This document shows, piece after piece, positions 9,164 to 22,215 of a stretch of 64,000 nt of DNA. How positions within the stretch are numbered: position 1 is the first letter of the stretch; each line of letters opens with the position of its first letter. Source of the DNA: Rhytidiadelphus loreus (Eukaryota; Streptophyta; Bryopsida; Hypnales; Hylocomiaceae). The position numbers were made by a program, and so were the translations under genes. The notes below the pieces were generated by a model. That model worked only from the letters and a program-made list of their open reading frames with translations, searched no databases and was not told where the DNA came from. The stretch spans positions 32,115,025-32,179,024 of the forward strand of contig OX344763.1 of NCBI GenBank assembly GCA_947034895.1, given 5' to 3'.

Positions 9164-11655
9164 TCTATATCTTACAACAATAATTACACATACTAGTCTC
9201 CCCTTCACATGAGTGGCTTATGTATCCTACAAAACATGATTTACAAAGAAGTACAAGGTGCCATTCCATGAGTTGAACCCATGACTTTATACCAAGCTTA
9301 GTTGCCTTTATTTCTACAAGCTCAAAAATGATCAATTATTTCAACAGTAGAATTCATACAACTACATTGAAGAATCTACACATGGGAGTGAAATCCAACA
9401 CTAAAAATAAATGATTTAGGCTTCCTTCAAACATTGCCTAAAGCCATTGCTCAAACACCATGAAAAGACATAGCCTAGACTACCTCTCATTTGTGCTTGG
9501 AATATTGATGCTTCACAAGTTAACTCACATTTTCAAACTAAAGCCTTGAGAGTATGGAACTCAATAAAACCTACTTTTCTTTAAAGAGAATTAATTTTGT
9601 ATCAAAGATAGTTTACATCACATGACTAAAGGAAACCTAAGCACATAAATCTAGACTTAAACCTAAAAATATTCAAACTTAGAACAAATTATTTCTAAAA
9701 GTTATGAACAAAAAAATGCCAAGAAAATGGACACTCAAATGTTTGATTTTCAGAAAATAGTAAAAGGAAATTAAAAAAATTAAGACAATCCACTTTTTGC
9801 TAATTTGAAGGTGCTTGTTTTCAACTATTTTCATCTTTAGGGGAAAAAATTGTGTTCTCTACATTTGTGCAAATGTAGTGCACTTTGAGCACATGTGTGA
9901 CATGGACAATTTTGAATCACCCTTCAATGCAAATACAACATGCTCGGCTTGTGATTTACATGTTAAAATCTAGCTTCCCAACAATCTAGCTTGACAATTT
10001 AAATGTGTATCATAGTATGAAGTAAACTTTTCATGCAACATGCCACACACAATAAATCAAAAGATTGACCAACATTGGTTCATAACTTGAAAATAAACTG
10101 TAACAAGAAAATACTACAATTTCCACTTGACATGTTTCCTACACCACCCTCTACAATCAATGCCCAAAACATATTCAAACCAATCATATTAGAAAGTGAT
10201 AATATCTTCTATTGCAAGCCAAGTTTGTGCTAGCGTTGCCTCTAAAGCAAACTTTGTCTTCTCCAAAAAGTCCTTGTTCTTCAATGACAATTAGACATCA
10301 TTCAAAAACAACAACTCTCAATAGAAAGACTAATTGGCTACCATTTAGTGAAGTTGGCCTTAGTTGTACACTTGGTTGAACTCTAGCCTTGAAGCTGTAG
10401 TGCCCAACCCATACTCATGAACACGCTCTTCTTTCTGCTACTTACTCAATTGAGCACAAAAACATACTTTTCTCAAGATTTGTCACAAATCTCACACCCG
10501 TCCAACAAAAAGATCTTAGATGGAAAACCAACAAATGACAAGCTCAACCAAGTGCTCACTTAAATTAGGTCATCACATTGTGGCTTACTATTGTACTCTA
10601 TACAAATTTTGGTTCTAACCCCAATTTAACTACCTTCAATTTTACTCAACAACTAAAACTTCTCACAAGACATTAAGTATCAACAATAATGTAACAAGTC
10701 TACACCAACAAGAAAACTCTAACTCGTACATGAGAAGTTGGCCATAGAAATTAGACAAAAGAACATGCACAACTAGAATTATTCAAAATCCAAGCAACAA
10801 AAACGTAGCATCAAATTCAACTCACCACTCCTAAACAAATGCTTTCCAAAATCACTTCCATCCATAAATGACCAAGGATTCATGGTTTGAAAATGATCAA
10901 TTCCATTGATCCTATTGTGTAAACAAAATTGATATAGGGCTTAATTTTATATCACTTGAGTTAGTGAAGAGCATTGCAAGAGTTGATGAAAAATATAACA
11001 AAATCAAACGAAAGAAAGTCTCCAATATGATGTAATCAAAACTACTACAAAGAACAAGAAAATGCAATATGGAGCTTTTGGTGATTAAGGTGCTAAACAA
11101 TGGTATTTCAACAACAAAGACCTTTACAAAAAGAGTTGGTTAACACTAGGGAAAATCCAATTACCACCAAGGAATTTCAGAGCCATGACAACCCAATACA
11201 AGTTTAAATCTTTGGCCCTGGATGGAATTGAAGGGCATGAAATCTAATACTTATTGGTTACAAAGTACAAACAAGTATTCACCACACAACCGATGAAGGA
11301 CTAAGGGATGTAGAGATTCACCTTGAAATTCACTTGTCACTTCAAGGCATGCCTGGACTTGCATTCTCCTTGACACTCTAACAACATCCTTCTTGGTGCT
11401 CTCAGAATTCTCACTCATGCACAATGCCTCCAAATCTCTACATGCCAAAATACGTCAATAAACACCAACATTGTGGAGTCTCATAACAACAAAGCTTCTC
11501 ATTCTACCATAGATGATCCACACAAGAAACTTAAATCACAATTCTCTCTCAAGATTTCTCTTGAATCTCACACCCATTCACCACAAAGAACATTAGACGG
11601 CCAACCAACAAATGACCTGAAAATGGCCTCTGAATTAACATGATATGATCACCAA
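9164..11655. other. 5' flank of HNL copy A, paralogous to 54,979-57,450
   Basis: No gene. The sequence aligns almost continuously with the upstream flank of HNL copy C (54,979-57,450) and in part with that of copy B (18,882-19,860). Shared landmarks include ATTATTCAAAATCCAAGCA and ACAAAAAGAGTT. It should hold the HNL promoter. A tRNA B-box-like GGGTTCAACTC (minus strand, near 9282) is also present and may mark an old SINE fragment. Confidence 0.6.
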
Positions 11656-13240
11656 CAGAGAATCAAGCTATGCGTACTTGTTACGCATACGAAGCACGTC
11701 GAGCTCCTCCTCTGAGTTGAATGTGGATCGGAGCTGGACGCCACTGCTGTACAATGAAACCCTCATTTTGGATAAGGCAGCCCTCGTCACAACCCGTAGC
11801 TCTGACTGAACATCAACCGACACCCTGCAGTCAGGATCGGAAGACGAAACCAAGGCTTACTGGAGCGCCCCCGGCATCGTCACTCAGAAACCCTTGTCGG
11901 TACACAGGAGCTCCAGGGATATCGCTGCCACCTTCAACACCACAGTGAAAGAAAAAAAACTTGGAGCCTACGGATGAGTGTCTGTGGACCTGATGCAGTG
12001 GATACAAAGCACTTCGCACTTAGTCTGGAATCTCGACTCCCATATTCACAAGTTCAATCTTCCGGTCTCTCCTGGAGTTGCAGACGCGCGCAAAGTAGTG
12101 GCATTTTCTGAGAGAGACGTGGTGCACGAAGGAGGAAGAAGAACAGTGTTCAAAAGCGCGTCAAACTGCCACACGGAAAACTGGTAGATGAGCTGTCCTC
12201 GTTGGCACGTTCGCACGGTCAAGGGTTGTCAGAGCGACTGTAGTAGCTAACATCTAACCGACCATTCTGGCCAATGTCTGGCGGAAGACGCTGCAGGGCA
12301 AGTGGACTCCCGGAATCCAGGCTTTGTTCACCGAACAGTGTTTCCATCCAAACAAGATGCGCGCACATCAGTTATTAGTCAGTTGGGGGTCTTAGAGTTC
12401 GAGAAGTGGCAGTGGGTCTGTCGTGGTTTGGGTCCTCGATTAGACCGGATTCGCAGGACCTGCTACATGGACATGTAGGGAGCCCTCCCGATTGAAACCT
12501 GGCTTGCGAAAAAGTTTGGCAAACCAAGCTTTTACTTACAAACTCTGGGAAAAATCATTTGCGAGCAAACTCTTAACGAACCAGTTTTCACAAGTTAAGT
12601 GCACCAGTAATTCGAATCATGTTTCCAAGAAGACTGTAATGTATCCAGTATAGCTTTCTCTCTCTACATCCGGTTCTGGATGCATCTTGTAGCGAGTTTA
12701 TGGTGTCGGATTTTGTTGTAAATTCTTGATTCCATCCAGTGAGTTTTGCAAAGTCCTCAGCACCCTGCCATAGCTCTTTCATTGCTCTTTCTTTCTCTTT
12801 CTTTAAATGGGAAGGCGAGGGGGTCTTTTTACGTACAGTGGCACTACAAGAAGAATATATCCGTGTTCCAACAGTCCACAATACACGGACAAGTTTGCAT
12901 TCATGATGTTCTATAATGAAAGGAGCCTTGACTCATAGAAAGCAAGGAGCCTTGACTCGTGAAAAGCAAGTCAAAGACTCCTGCCTTGAAGTTCGAGAAT
13001 GTTGTGGTGCCATCTCCCTGACAGAGAATCCTCCCCCATCACCACATGGGTTTCAAAACTTGTGCCTCCTACTCATATATTCCAACTGGAGAATGCTGAT
13101 GCTTTTGGATGGGTGCTGTGCGTGTGCCAAACTGTCGCTGTGTGTGGCCATCCACGAGTTTCGTCTCAACGGAAACTGAGTTTCTTGGGTTTATGCAGAC
13201 AACGGCGTCATCTCGATCGATCGGCGTTACAGTAAGTTTT
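11656..13240 (+). repeat. GC-richer repeated segment R1, copy A (decayed coding remnants)
   Basis: The segment starts near GAATCAAGCTATGCGTACTT and is shared with 19,861-22,190 and 57,451-60,450. Short plus-strand frames such as KAYWSAPGIVT, LMQWIQSTSHLVWNLDSHIH and ARKVVAFSERDV are retained in all three copies but separated by stops. This suggests remnants of one multi-exon gene or element. I do not recognise the family. Relative to copy C, about 1.5 kb is missing at a joint near 12,660 (CTCTCTCTACATCC). Confidence 0.55.
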
Positions 13241-14935
13241 TTTAGCACTTCTTTGATGTGTCACAGAATATGAAGCCTGGCAATGCAGTCCATTACAACA
13301 CCACCTCAAAAAACGTATGCTTGAAACCACAAATTCATAGGCTGGGGAGTCACAGTTGAATCCCTCCTCCGTGAAAGCTCAACATGTCAAGGTGACAGGA
13401 GAACACACCACGGGAAGTTCATCAAACTCATTGAAGAATTGTTCATCGACCAAGAAGACAATTACAGTTGCAGCAAACTCGTTGAAGAATCTCCAAGGCT
13501 CCCCCTATCAACCCCTAAAGCGCAATTTGATTGTGTATTGAACGGAAAATTAAAAATCCAGGTAGATTCCTTCGAAGTCAATTTTGGCTAAGTGTTCACG
13601 AAATTGTAACACAAGGTGTGATCATGTACTCCCTTAGTGCAAACATAATTTTTTTTCTGATTGGGTGCTTGTTGCAAAAGTTAAGGTGCCCTAAATTTTC
13701 TAGGTAGCTTGGGCAATTTGGGCATCTTGGGGGCATCTTTTGGTAAAACCGTCATCGACTTTTGCAATTTGGCATGTATGTAACTAATAATATATGGCAT
13801 AGAATGTTCCCAAGACAAAAAGAATTTAGTTTTCAAATTCTAAGAGGAGTCAAACCTTTGTAAGCTATGTCAAAGCAATTTTTAAAAATAAAACATTTTC
13901 TTTTGACTTCAAGCCCTATTATCTTGCAATCTGTTGAGGTCAAATTCTCGACATCCACCATCATATTCCAAACATTTGTCTCTAAATTTTCACCATGTTG
14001 ATTTCAAATGAAAATTTCTTCATTACATAAGAAATCATCAAAAAATGACTTGTGAACTGCCAATTCACTTAACCTCTTTGCATTGCAAGGTGATGTAGAG
14101 TAAGATAGACTTCACAATTGTTTTTGGAATATTTCATATATGTATGTAATTCCATATACTTGTGAATAATGAAAATCCTCATTTTTGTGTAGAGCAAAAA
14201 TTTACTCCAAGAGGCTCAAAGTTTGTTGACCCCATTTCACAAGAATGAAAAAAGTTATTTTTCTCACTTCAAATACTATAATCATGGTCAAATGGGCTGA
14301 AATTTTTTCCACATACTGCATTACTTGTTTCATACACTTTTGTACGGTTGGAATTCCAGTGCATCATGACCATAACGGAGTAAGGTAGGTACACCCAATT
14401 GTGCCACTTACCTTAAAGCACCATCTTCATTGTGTGTACATCTCCAAAATCAGTTCTGTACCTATGTGGAAGAAACACTTTTAGAATCAAACTTTGTTCC
14501 TTAATAACTTTTGCATATAGTATCCAAATGCCATGTTCTCTGGTGCATTGGAACCTCCTTTCACTTGCCAACAAGAATATGTGAAAATCTGACCAGTCTA
14601 ATAATAGTAGATAGGCTCAGTAGCAAAAAGTGTCGGTTTTGGGTGTACCTACCTTAGTGAAAAAGACTGGAATTTGATTGCCACATCGCTCTAAAGTTGG
14701 GTATATTCTCCTAGGGTACACAATTGTACTGACAAGGGTAACATTTGATGAAGAAATCATACCAGAAAAGGAAAGGAAATTGTTTGAAATTCTTAATCAA
14801 CATGCCTTCTGATTGGTTTGCTGAGGTCACAGCGGGAGGGACTAGCCTACACCAAATCCAAAAATTTAATATTAATAAGACTACAACACCGACTCAGACT
14901 AGTAACAAATCCATTACCAGTATCCCCACCATAAG
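13241..14935. repeat. Distal part of block A, paralogous to 25,605-27,170
   Basis: AT-rich, no gene. It aligns with the distal part of block B from the GTGTCACAGAATAT landmark to the shared end ACAACACCGACTCAGAC. The two copies differ by two MITE insertions: one present only here (14,383-14,654) and one present only in block B (25,680-25,939). Confidence 0.65.
14383..14654. mobile_element. 272-bp MITE with TA target duplication
   Basis: The termini are inverted repeats: AGGTAGGTACACCCAA at the left, and its complement TTGGGTGTACCTACCT at the right. TA dinucleotides flank both ends (14,381-14,382 and 14,655-14,656). Block B has the uninterrupted site at about 26,873-26,885 (GGAGTAGTGAATAAG), giving a direct empty-site comparison. 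There is no coding capacity. The TA duplication suggests mobilisation by a Tc1/mariner-type transposase. Confidence 0.85.
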
Positions 14936-15039
14936 GATCCCTAAAAATTTGTGAGGATCTTGCAAAAGTATATCAATAACATCTACTCCCTTTATCCTGA
15001 AATGATTGTCCACTTTGAATGTCATGTTTTTATAAGGTT

Positions 15040-17696
15040 GTTTTCAATAGGTCATATAGAGATTGTTTAAGAACAATTTTTTTTTTTTTCTAGTTCATAA
15101 GTTCACATTGGATCATAAGAGTCCTTCAGAGTTGTGATGAATTGACTTTTATTGCTAATTTGAAAAAGGAAATTGAAGTTCACATTGGTGGAGATGCTCA
15201 ATTGTGTCCTCGTCAACTAGTCAATAGTTGAATGTCCATTGAAATTCATACAAGTAGGAAATATTATTTTGATTATCAAAAAATATTTGATAATTGAATA
15301 TTAGTATAAAGAAACTACTCCGTATTATTTTACCATAACAAAGAGCATTTTCTCACTTAATTTAGGTATTGTCTAATGGAGCACTACAATAGTATGTTCT
15401 AAAAGCGACCATTTAAGAGCTGGTTCGCCTTTTCCATAGGCTTCCATGGAAAAAATTATTTTTCAATCATTTTTCAGAGAAAGAAAAATAGATGTGGAAC
15501 CTAACACAAGTGGTTCTGTATTTTTCCAATCATTTTTGAATTAATTATAAATTTTCAAAGATTCTAGACATAGATACCTATTTGAGACCATAGGTCTCTC
15601 AAAATCCGTGCACTTGCAACTTCTAAAGAGATGTGCGGAAATCAAAGACAATGATTGGCTCTTGCAATAGAAAAACGATTTTTCGTCAATGCATTCAATT
15701 GCTACAGTGATCCACTTAAGGATCACCCCATCTCCATTCTCCACCTAAAAGTAGGAGTGATTTGAAGAAGACTTGGGCGCTTTTAGAGCATACAACCTTA
15801 TGGCTATGTACATTTATTCTCCTCTTTTACCATCATCCCTCTGCAATTGTTGATCCTATCTAGTTACCAATTAACCTCATTCTATATAAAAACAACATTA
15901 TGCGCAATCAGGAAGTTAAACTTTATAATTGTTTTTGAGATTTTTCTCCTGCTACTTTCACTTATCTCATTCAACAAATACGATGATTATTATGGGAGAT
16001 TAATCAAGTGTCAATCTATCTTTGGAAATGGGGTTATCAGTAACACTCATACATACACTTTGAGGGGTTGGTTTTCATGCGTAATGGTATTCCTTGAGAG
16101 CGCAACAGTTTTCATGTAGCTGCAAGAATATCGACATTCAACACTTGGGTGAGATAGTTTTCTTCCCAACAAGCTTGCCATATTCTTGAGAATGTTCACA
16201 TCCAATGCTTAGCTACTAATGTAACAAGTAAGATCAAGCCATCTTCGTGTGATTCATTTATCATTGCCTGTATTTTTGTTAAATTGTGAGGTTCATGTGC
16301 ACAAATCCATAGACAATGTTTGTTCATAGAGTCAATCTTCTGATTGATATATCAAAGTTTAGTATGTGTTGTTGGGTTCAATTGAATTGATGCTATTCAA
16401 TTTGATTGATCAAAGTTAAGCATGATTGTGTAGATAGGCTTAAGTTGATGCTATTCAATTTGGTCATGCAGACAAATCAATTTCAAGTCTAGTATCTGCA
16501 ATTTTAGTAAAGTTAGAGTGCAATATCGGTAGTTTCTTTGACAAGGTTATAGTACTGTTGCCATCAAATATGCATTAGAAGTTATTTAGAACTTACTGTA
16601 CCAATATTGTCAATGTTCAAAAATTCATGACAAAACTTTGATGAACTGAAAGCTGATATTTTGGTGGTCATTATTGATCAGAGTTGATGAAGCTACAGTT
16701 TGCAGTCTTTGCTCCAGAACCAAAGTTATTGATTCATGCACATGGAATATCATGTTCACCAAGCCTGCACAATTTCCACACATCAGAAGCTCATGGTATT
16801 TTTACACTATTGATTGTTTTCAAATCATCTCAGGTTGTGCTCTATCTTTAAATTGCAAATCACATTGACAGGAATAAATATCAACACATGATGATAAGGC
16901 ATCAACACCGGGCATGAAAGCTTGGAACCTTGATTGCTAAACCGTTGTCAATGGTTGCAGGTATGCTACAACTTGCAAACAATTTCAATAGCGATTATGC
17001 TACCGTACTTCAGAATACTTCTTTGAGTTCTGTGACTTCTGCCAAACTTGTTCAATAGCCAGCATGCCATGCCATAGAATCTCAATACAATTTGGAATTG
17101 TCAATCAAATGATAACACTCTACATAATGAGATAAAAAATTTCATTCATTTTTAGCAAAGTCTAAACATGTAAGTTGTGTTTGCTAATACCAACTTATGA
17201 TGCATTAATACGTACATGTAAATATAATCCTACAATTGTATCACCCAAATACTTGATTTAAGCATGTCTTATACAAATCACTATGAAGCAAAGTTAACAC
17301 AATAGTTGATAAAATCATCATTTCAATGTGTCACTAAGGAAGAAAACGAGGAGGCACTTTAAAAAACATTAGTTGAGACTCTACCCAGACAAGCCCGTAA
17401 AACAACATTGAAGTGAAAGCAAGAACTTGCAAAGAATCTTGTTGGGTGACCTCACAACCATTCGAAGGCCACCCTCTTTGTCACAAAATCAAGGAGGAAG
17501 AAGATGAAGATATATAATGGATTGAAGGGAATAAAAGGGAGGGGAACATATACTAATAGGTTTGATGGAGATTTGTGGCCACCTATTTATGTTGTTGTGA
17601 AAATACATTGCAACCTCTCTACTACTTTAAGATATTTGCAAGCATTTCATAGTCCTTACAACAAATTAAGCAAAGCTTGATCCTTTGCAGAATGGT
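15040..17696. repeat. Dispersed AT-rich repeat, copy 1 (paralogue of 35,590-39,560)
   Basis: The two copies start near AAGAACAATTTTTTTTT and share landmarks such as GCAAGAATAT, CAACTTGCAAACA and TTGATCCTTTGCA. There is no intact ORF. The distal end (about 17,690) forms the breakpoint that truncates HNL copy B. The two copies differ by a MITE here (15,391-15,794) and a CACTA element in the other copy. Confidence 0.65.
15391..15794. mobile_element. MITE of about 400 bp with GTATGTTCTAAAAGCG termini
   Basis: The left end AGTATGTTCTAAAAGCGACC and the right end CGCTTTTAGAGCATAC are inverted repeats. The paralogous repeat at about 35,905-35,930 lacks the insert (CTAATGGCAAAGTATG). The minus-strand 67-aa frame inside is not considered a gene. 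Exact boundaries and target duplication are uncertain by a few bases. Confidence 0.65.
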
Positions 17697-18881
17697 TCAC
17701 AAAGCAATTAGATACATGGCTCTCCACTTTTGTACCAACCTCAACCACATATCTATCCAAGACCTGCTTTAGACAATTAGTCAACCATAAGTAGCTAGAA
17801 TCCTTCTTGGTTTTGGGTCTCACAACATCAAAGTGATCATCACTCAAGGCAAGGTAGTCACCACCTTCAAATCTTGAAGATGCTTCTTCCACCACCATTT
17901 CACCACACTATCCAATATGACACAAATTTCTAAAATTAGTATATAAAGCTTGGATTATAAACTACGACTATTGATACCTAAATCACAACCATAGTCAACC
18001 TCAAAGAAACCAAAGTCAATGCAATCTAATAGAAACTTACAGATTTTGTTACATGAGTCTCAGTTGTTGATGCAAAATACCACAAGTGCTCCTTAGAAAC
18101 TTGCTCAAAGTTGTAGTTGAGGCGACTGATATCTGTGCTTGACACTTCCAAATTCTCCAAGGGATCCTTCCCACCACTCCCAAAGCTATAAAAATATGGT
18201 GAAGACTCAGCCAAATGTGATCCATGATGGGAGGTTGAATAAAACAAAATTGCCCTAATGTTCTTCAACAAACTTTGGGCCTTGGGGTCTTGTGAAAATT
18301 GATGCTTTGCACTTATAAAAATTTGCTTAGCCACCAAGCCACCAAACCCATGACACATAAACACCACTGGGACTCCATTCTGTCCAATTTGACCAAATCT
18401 CACCATTCCATGTACAAGCATCTCTCCTATAAGGAACAAGTCCATCCTTCCATTAGTGCCACTTTGTTGTATGTTGGCATTGTATTTCAGTGCAAACACT
18501 TTTGCAGAGGGGAACTCATCTGGGAGCCAAGTCATGGGCCAAATGTTGTTTGGTGTACCATCTTGAGCTAGCCAAGTCTTCCAATAGGCATCTCCACAAT
18601 TGTAGTGCTCCAATCCATGAACAAACACCACCTCCAATTGAACTGGTACTTTAGGTTGGTAGAATTGAAAGACAAAATCACACAACTGCATCCCAAACAC
18701 AAACAATGGAATCAAACCTCAAAAAACAAGGGCTTCCATAACATAGATTACAACTTTGCAAAATCAAATAAGACGCCAATGTCTATCAAATCTAATAACA
18801 TGTGCAAGATTTGTGATTACAAGCAAAGAACAAGCTTACCTTCTCTCCATAAGAAAGTTCACTCACTAATTCATCCATCAT
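17656..18881 (-). pseudogene. HNL copy B: hydrolase with truncated NB-ARC exon
   Basis: Exon 1 (18,881-18,840, MMDELVSELSYGEK) ends at AAG/GTAAGC. Exon 2 (18,685-18,041, 215 codons) is a complete hydrolase domain with VVFVHGLEHY, CHGFGG and STSHHGSH. Exon 3 (17,907-17,656) starts with CGEMVVEEASSRFEGG and matches the first 60 or so residues of the copy C NB-ARC exon. It then runs into a dispersed repeat and stops before the P-loop. All junctions are phase 0, so a hydrolase-only protein of about 312 aa could be made. The NB-ARC and LRR parts are absent and not found downstream. It is either a truncated pseudogene or an expressed short paralogue. The usual nucleophile Ser is Gly, as in copies A and C. 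Confidence 0.75.
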
Positions 18882-19860
18882 GTAGCTTATAACATGTCCA
18901 CAACAACAAAAAGATCTGCTTGTGGAAGAGAAGCAAGCCATGGACAAGAAAACATGAAAAGCTGAAATTATTCAAAATCCAAGCATCAAAAGCATAGCAT
19001 CAAATTCAAATATGTACTCCTAAGCAAATGCTCTCCAAAATCACTTTCATCCATAAATGACCAAAGATTCATGGTTTGAAATTGATCAATTCCATTGATC
19101 AAATTGTGAGAGCAAAATTCGTATGGGGTAGTGAAGATTTTATATCACCCGAGTTAGTGAAGAGCATTGCATGAGTTGATGAAAAAATTAACAAAATCAG
19201 ACAAAAGAAAGCCCCCATATGACCTACTCAAAACAGTCAAAGAAAATAGGAGAAACAATAGCAATGGAGCTTTTGGTGATTGAGGACCTAAACAGTGGTA
19301 TTTCAACAATAAAGACCTTTACAAAAAGAGTTACTTAACACTAGGGGAATTCCAATTACCACCAGGAAATTTCAAAGCTTTTATAGTCCAATACAAGTCT
19401 TTGGTAGAACATCTCCCTAGATGGAATTTGAAGGGCATGAAATCTGGTACTTATTGGTTACAAAGCACACACAACCAATGAAGGATTAAGGGACTTACAA
19501 ATTCACCTCATAATTCACCTGTCACTTCAAGGCATGCCAAGACTTATGTTCTCCTTGAAACTTTAACAACACCCTTCTTGGTGCTCCCAAAATTCTCACT
19601 CATGCACAACACCCTCCAAATCTTTGCGTGCCAAAATACATCAATAAACACCAACATTGTGGAATTGCATTACAAGCAGAGTCTCGTAACAACAAAACTT
19701 CTCATTCTACAATGAACAATCCACACGAGAAACTTAAATCAAAATTCTCTCAAGATTTCTCTTGAATCTCACACCCATCCACCACAAAGAACATTAGACA
19801 GCCAACCAACAAATCACCTGAAAATGGCCTCTAAATTGACATGATATGATCACCAACAAA
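18882..19860. other. 5' flank of HNL copy B
   Basis: Non-coding. It is paralogous to the copy A and C flanks from about 18,955 onward. About 1.6 kb present upstream of copies A and C is missing near 18,900, so much of the putative promoter interval differs from the other copies. Confidence 0.55.
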
Positions 19861-22190
19861 GAATCAAGCTATGCGTACTTGTTACGCATACGAAGCACGT
19901 CGAGCTCTTCCTCTGAGCTGAATGTGGATCGGAGGTGGACGCCACTGTGCTGAACAGTGAAACCCTCCTTTTGGATAAGGCAGCCCTCGTCACAGCTCCA
20001 CGGACCCCCGGAGCCCTGACTGAACATCAACCGCCACCCAGCAGACAGGATCGGAAGACGAAAGCAAGGCTTACTGGAGCGCCCCCGGCATCGTCACTCG
20101 GAAACCCTTGTCGGTACACAGGAGCTCCAGGGATATCGCTGCCACCTTCAACACCACAGTGAAAGAAAAAAAACTTGGAGCCTGCGGATGAGTGTCTGTG
20201 CACCTGATGCAGTGGATACAAAGCACTTCGCACTTAGTCTGCTATCTGGACTCCCATATTCACAGGTTCAATGTTCCGGTCTCTCCCGGAGTTACAGACG
20301 CGCGCAAAGTAGTGGCATTTTCTGAGAGAGACGTGGTGCAAAAAGGAGGAAGAAGAACAGTGTTCAAAGCGCGTCAAACTCCCGCACGGAAACTGTTTCA
20401 CTCGGCGGCACTAAGTTATCGATGCTGCGTGAGGTCAAGGGTTGTCAGAGCGACTGTAGTAGCTAACATCTAACCGACCTTCCGGCCAATAACTTATCTG
20501 GCCGAACACGTGTTCCGAGCTGCAGGCTCCGTCTCTTCACCGAACAGTGTTTCCATCCAAACAAGGTGCGCGCACATCGCCGGGGTGTCAGAGTTCCGTC
20601 GAGATTTGGATCGTGGTTTGGGTCCACGATTCAGTTAGACCGGATTTGCAGGACCTGCGACGTGAACCTGTAGGGACTAGGGAGCCCTCCCGATTTCTAC
20701 CTGGCTTGCGAAAATGGCTTGCGTAAAAGTTTGGGTTTGCATAAAGGTGGAAGCACCCAAAACCGTCAATGTAAGCAATTCAGCATAGTTGGAGGCACAT
20801 TTCCTTAAAATGATATTTTTGTAGTATTAGCAAGTGAGATCATGAATATTTAAAAAAAAAAAATAGTTTTTTCAGATGCGGTATGTAATTTCTATGATTT
20901 TTCAAAGTGTGTTGACTCCCTAGACCACTGAAACTGTCACATAGTTGGATCCTAAATCGAAATCTGCAAAATTCAGTAGTTAACAAATCAAAGTTAAGTA
21001 TGTGTCTTTCAAATGTGACAGCGAATTAGAGATAAGCATTTGAAGAATACATTCACTAAAGTCTAGGGACACATGAACCCTTAAGCGCTCCGACGTCCAT
21101 ATTCTGGACAATGAATAGAGGCCTTGCAAGCATTGTTTCATCCAACTACCTTCTCATTCATCCAATTTTAACACTTGAATCTTGAAAAGACCACCTTCTT
21201 TTATGCCCAATTTCATGTACAAAAATATAAGCAAAAATGTGTCAAAATTTGAAAAAGGATTGAGGCGTTAAGGGGTTAAGAGGCAGTTAGGGTACAAGAA
21301 TAGGTACAGAGATGCTTTGGGGTGCCCTCACCTTAGGGTTTTTACTTACAAACTCTGCGAAAAAAGTCATTTGCAAACAAAATCTTTACGAACCAGTTTT
21401 TCGCAAGTTTTGCAAGCCAGTTTTTCGCATCATGTTTCAAAGAAGGCTGTAATGTATCCAGTATATATATTACTGCTTTCTCTCTCTCTGTGTGAGGATA
21501 GAAATCTCAATAAAAACTCCCGACAACCAGAGTCAAGCAGTAATATGTACTAGACACACGTTGCACCACAATCGCGAAGTAAATCACGGAGAACTGATGG
21601 GGGCGTCTGATGAGAGTGCATCGGAATTTCGAGCGACCACCGGTGATTCTGGCTCCCTTTTTGAAATCGGCTTCAAACCCCGGACGGACCCCAAACTCTA
21701 AAACCCATTAAAGGCCCGTGGGAAACTGTATTTCGGGTTTCGTAGTTGACTCCTAGAATCGGAATCATGTTTTTTAACCCCAGAACGCCACAGCGATCAA
21801 TTATGAGCGAATTGATGACTTTGTGAGGGCCTCACTGTTGGACGAAAACACTGTCCCCGGTGGCAAAGAACAGAGAATCAAGTCGTACTTGTTACGCATA
21901 TCACGCTCTTCCTATAATAAGCTGAGTGTGGATTGAAGCTGGACGCCACTGTTCTGTACAGTGAAGCCCTCGTTCTCGATGAAGGTGGGAGGCTAGAGTG
22001 GTGTGCCGATTTACGTGAATCTTCTTTTCCCCTATACATCCAGAGTAACCTTCACTCCTAATTAGGAACTTTTTGGAACCAGATTATATTTTCACCAGCA
22101 GATGATTATCTCGCTATCAAGGTTTTACAACGACTGCCGTCTCCTATCAAGAAATCTGTGATTCTCAACCCAGTGACAGTGTCGGGAAAC
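19861..22190 (+). repeat. GC-richer repeated segment R1, copy B
   Basis: Paralogous to 57,451-59,280 and partly to 11,656-12,660. Plus-strand remnants include KAYWSAPGIVTRKP in the first part and ERIDDFVRASLLDE, VPGGKEQRIKSYLLRI and SWTPLFCTVKPSF in the second (about 21,800-21,990). The related copy near 58,730-58,950 reads ANYQRIDDFVRASLLDKK. The two decayed open segments partly overlap in content, both having a ...SYLLRI...NVDRSWTPL motif, so R1 may contain an internal duplication. No known domain is recognised. Confidence 0.5.
20742..21335. mobile_element. MITE-like insertion of about 590 bp with TAAGGTG termini
   Basis: The left end TAAAGGTGGAAGCACCCAAA and the right end (reverse complement) TAAGGTGAGGGCACCCCAAA are imperfect inverted repeats. 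The paralogue in block C (near 58,310) lacks this stretch. The termini resemble those of the 272-bp TA-flanked MITE at 14,383. There is no coding capacity. Confidence 0.6.
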
Positions 22191-22215
22191 ACGCACCGGT
22201 CTCATAATTGAAAAT

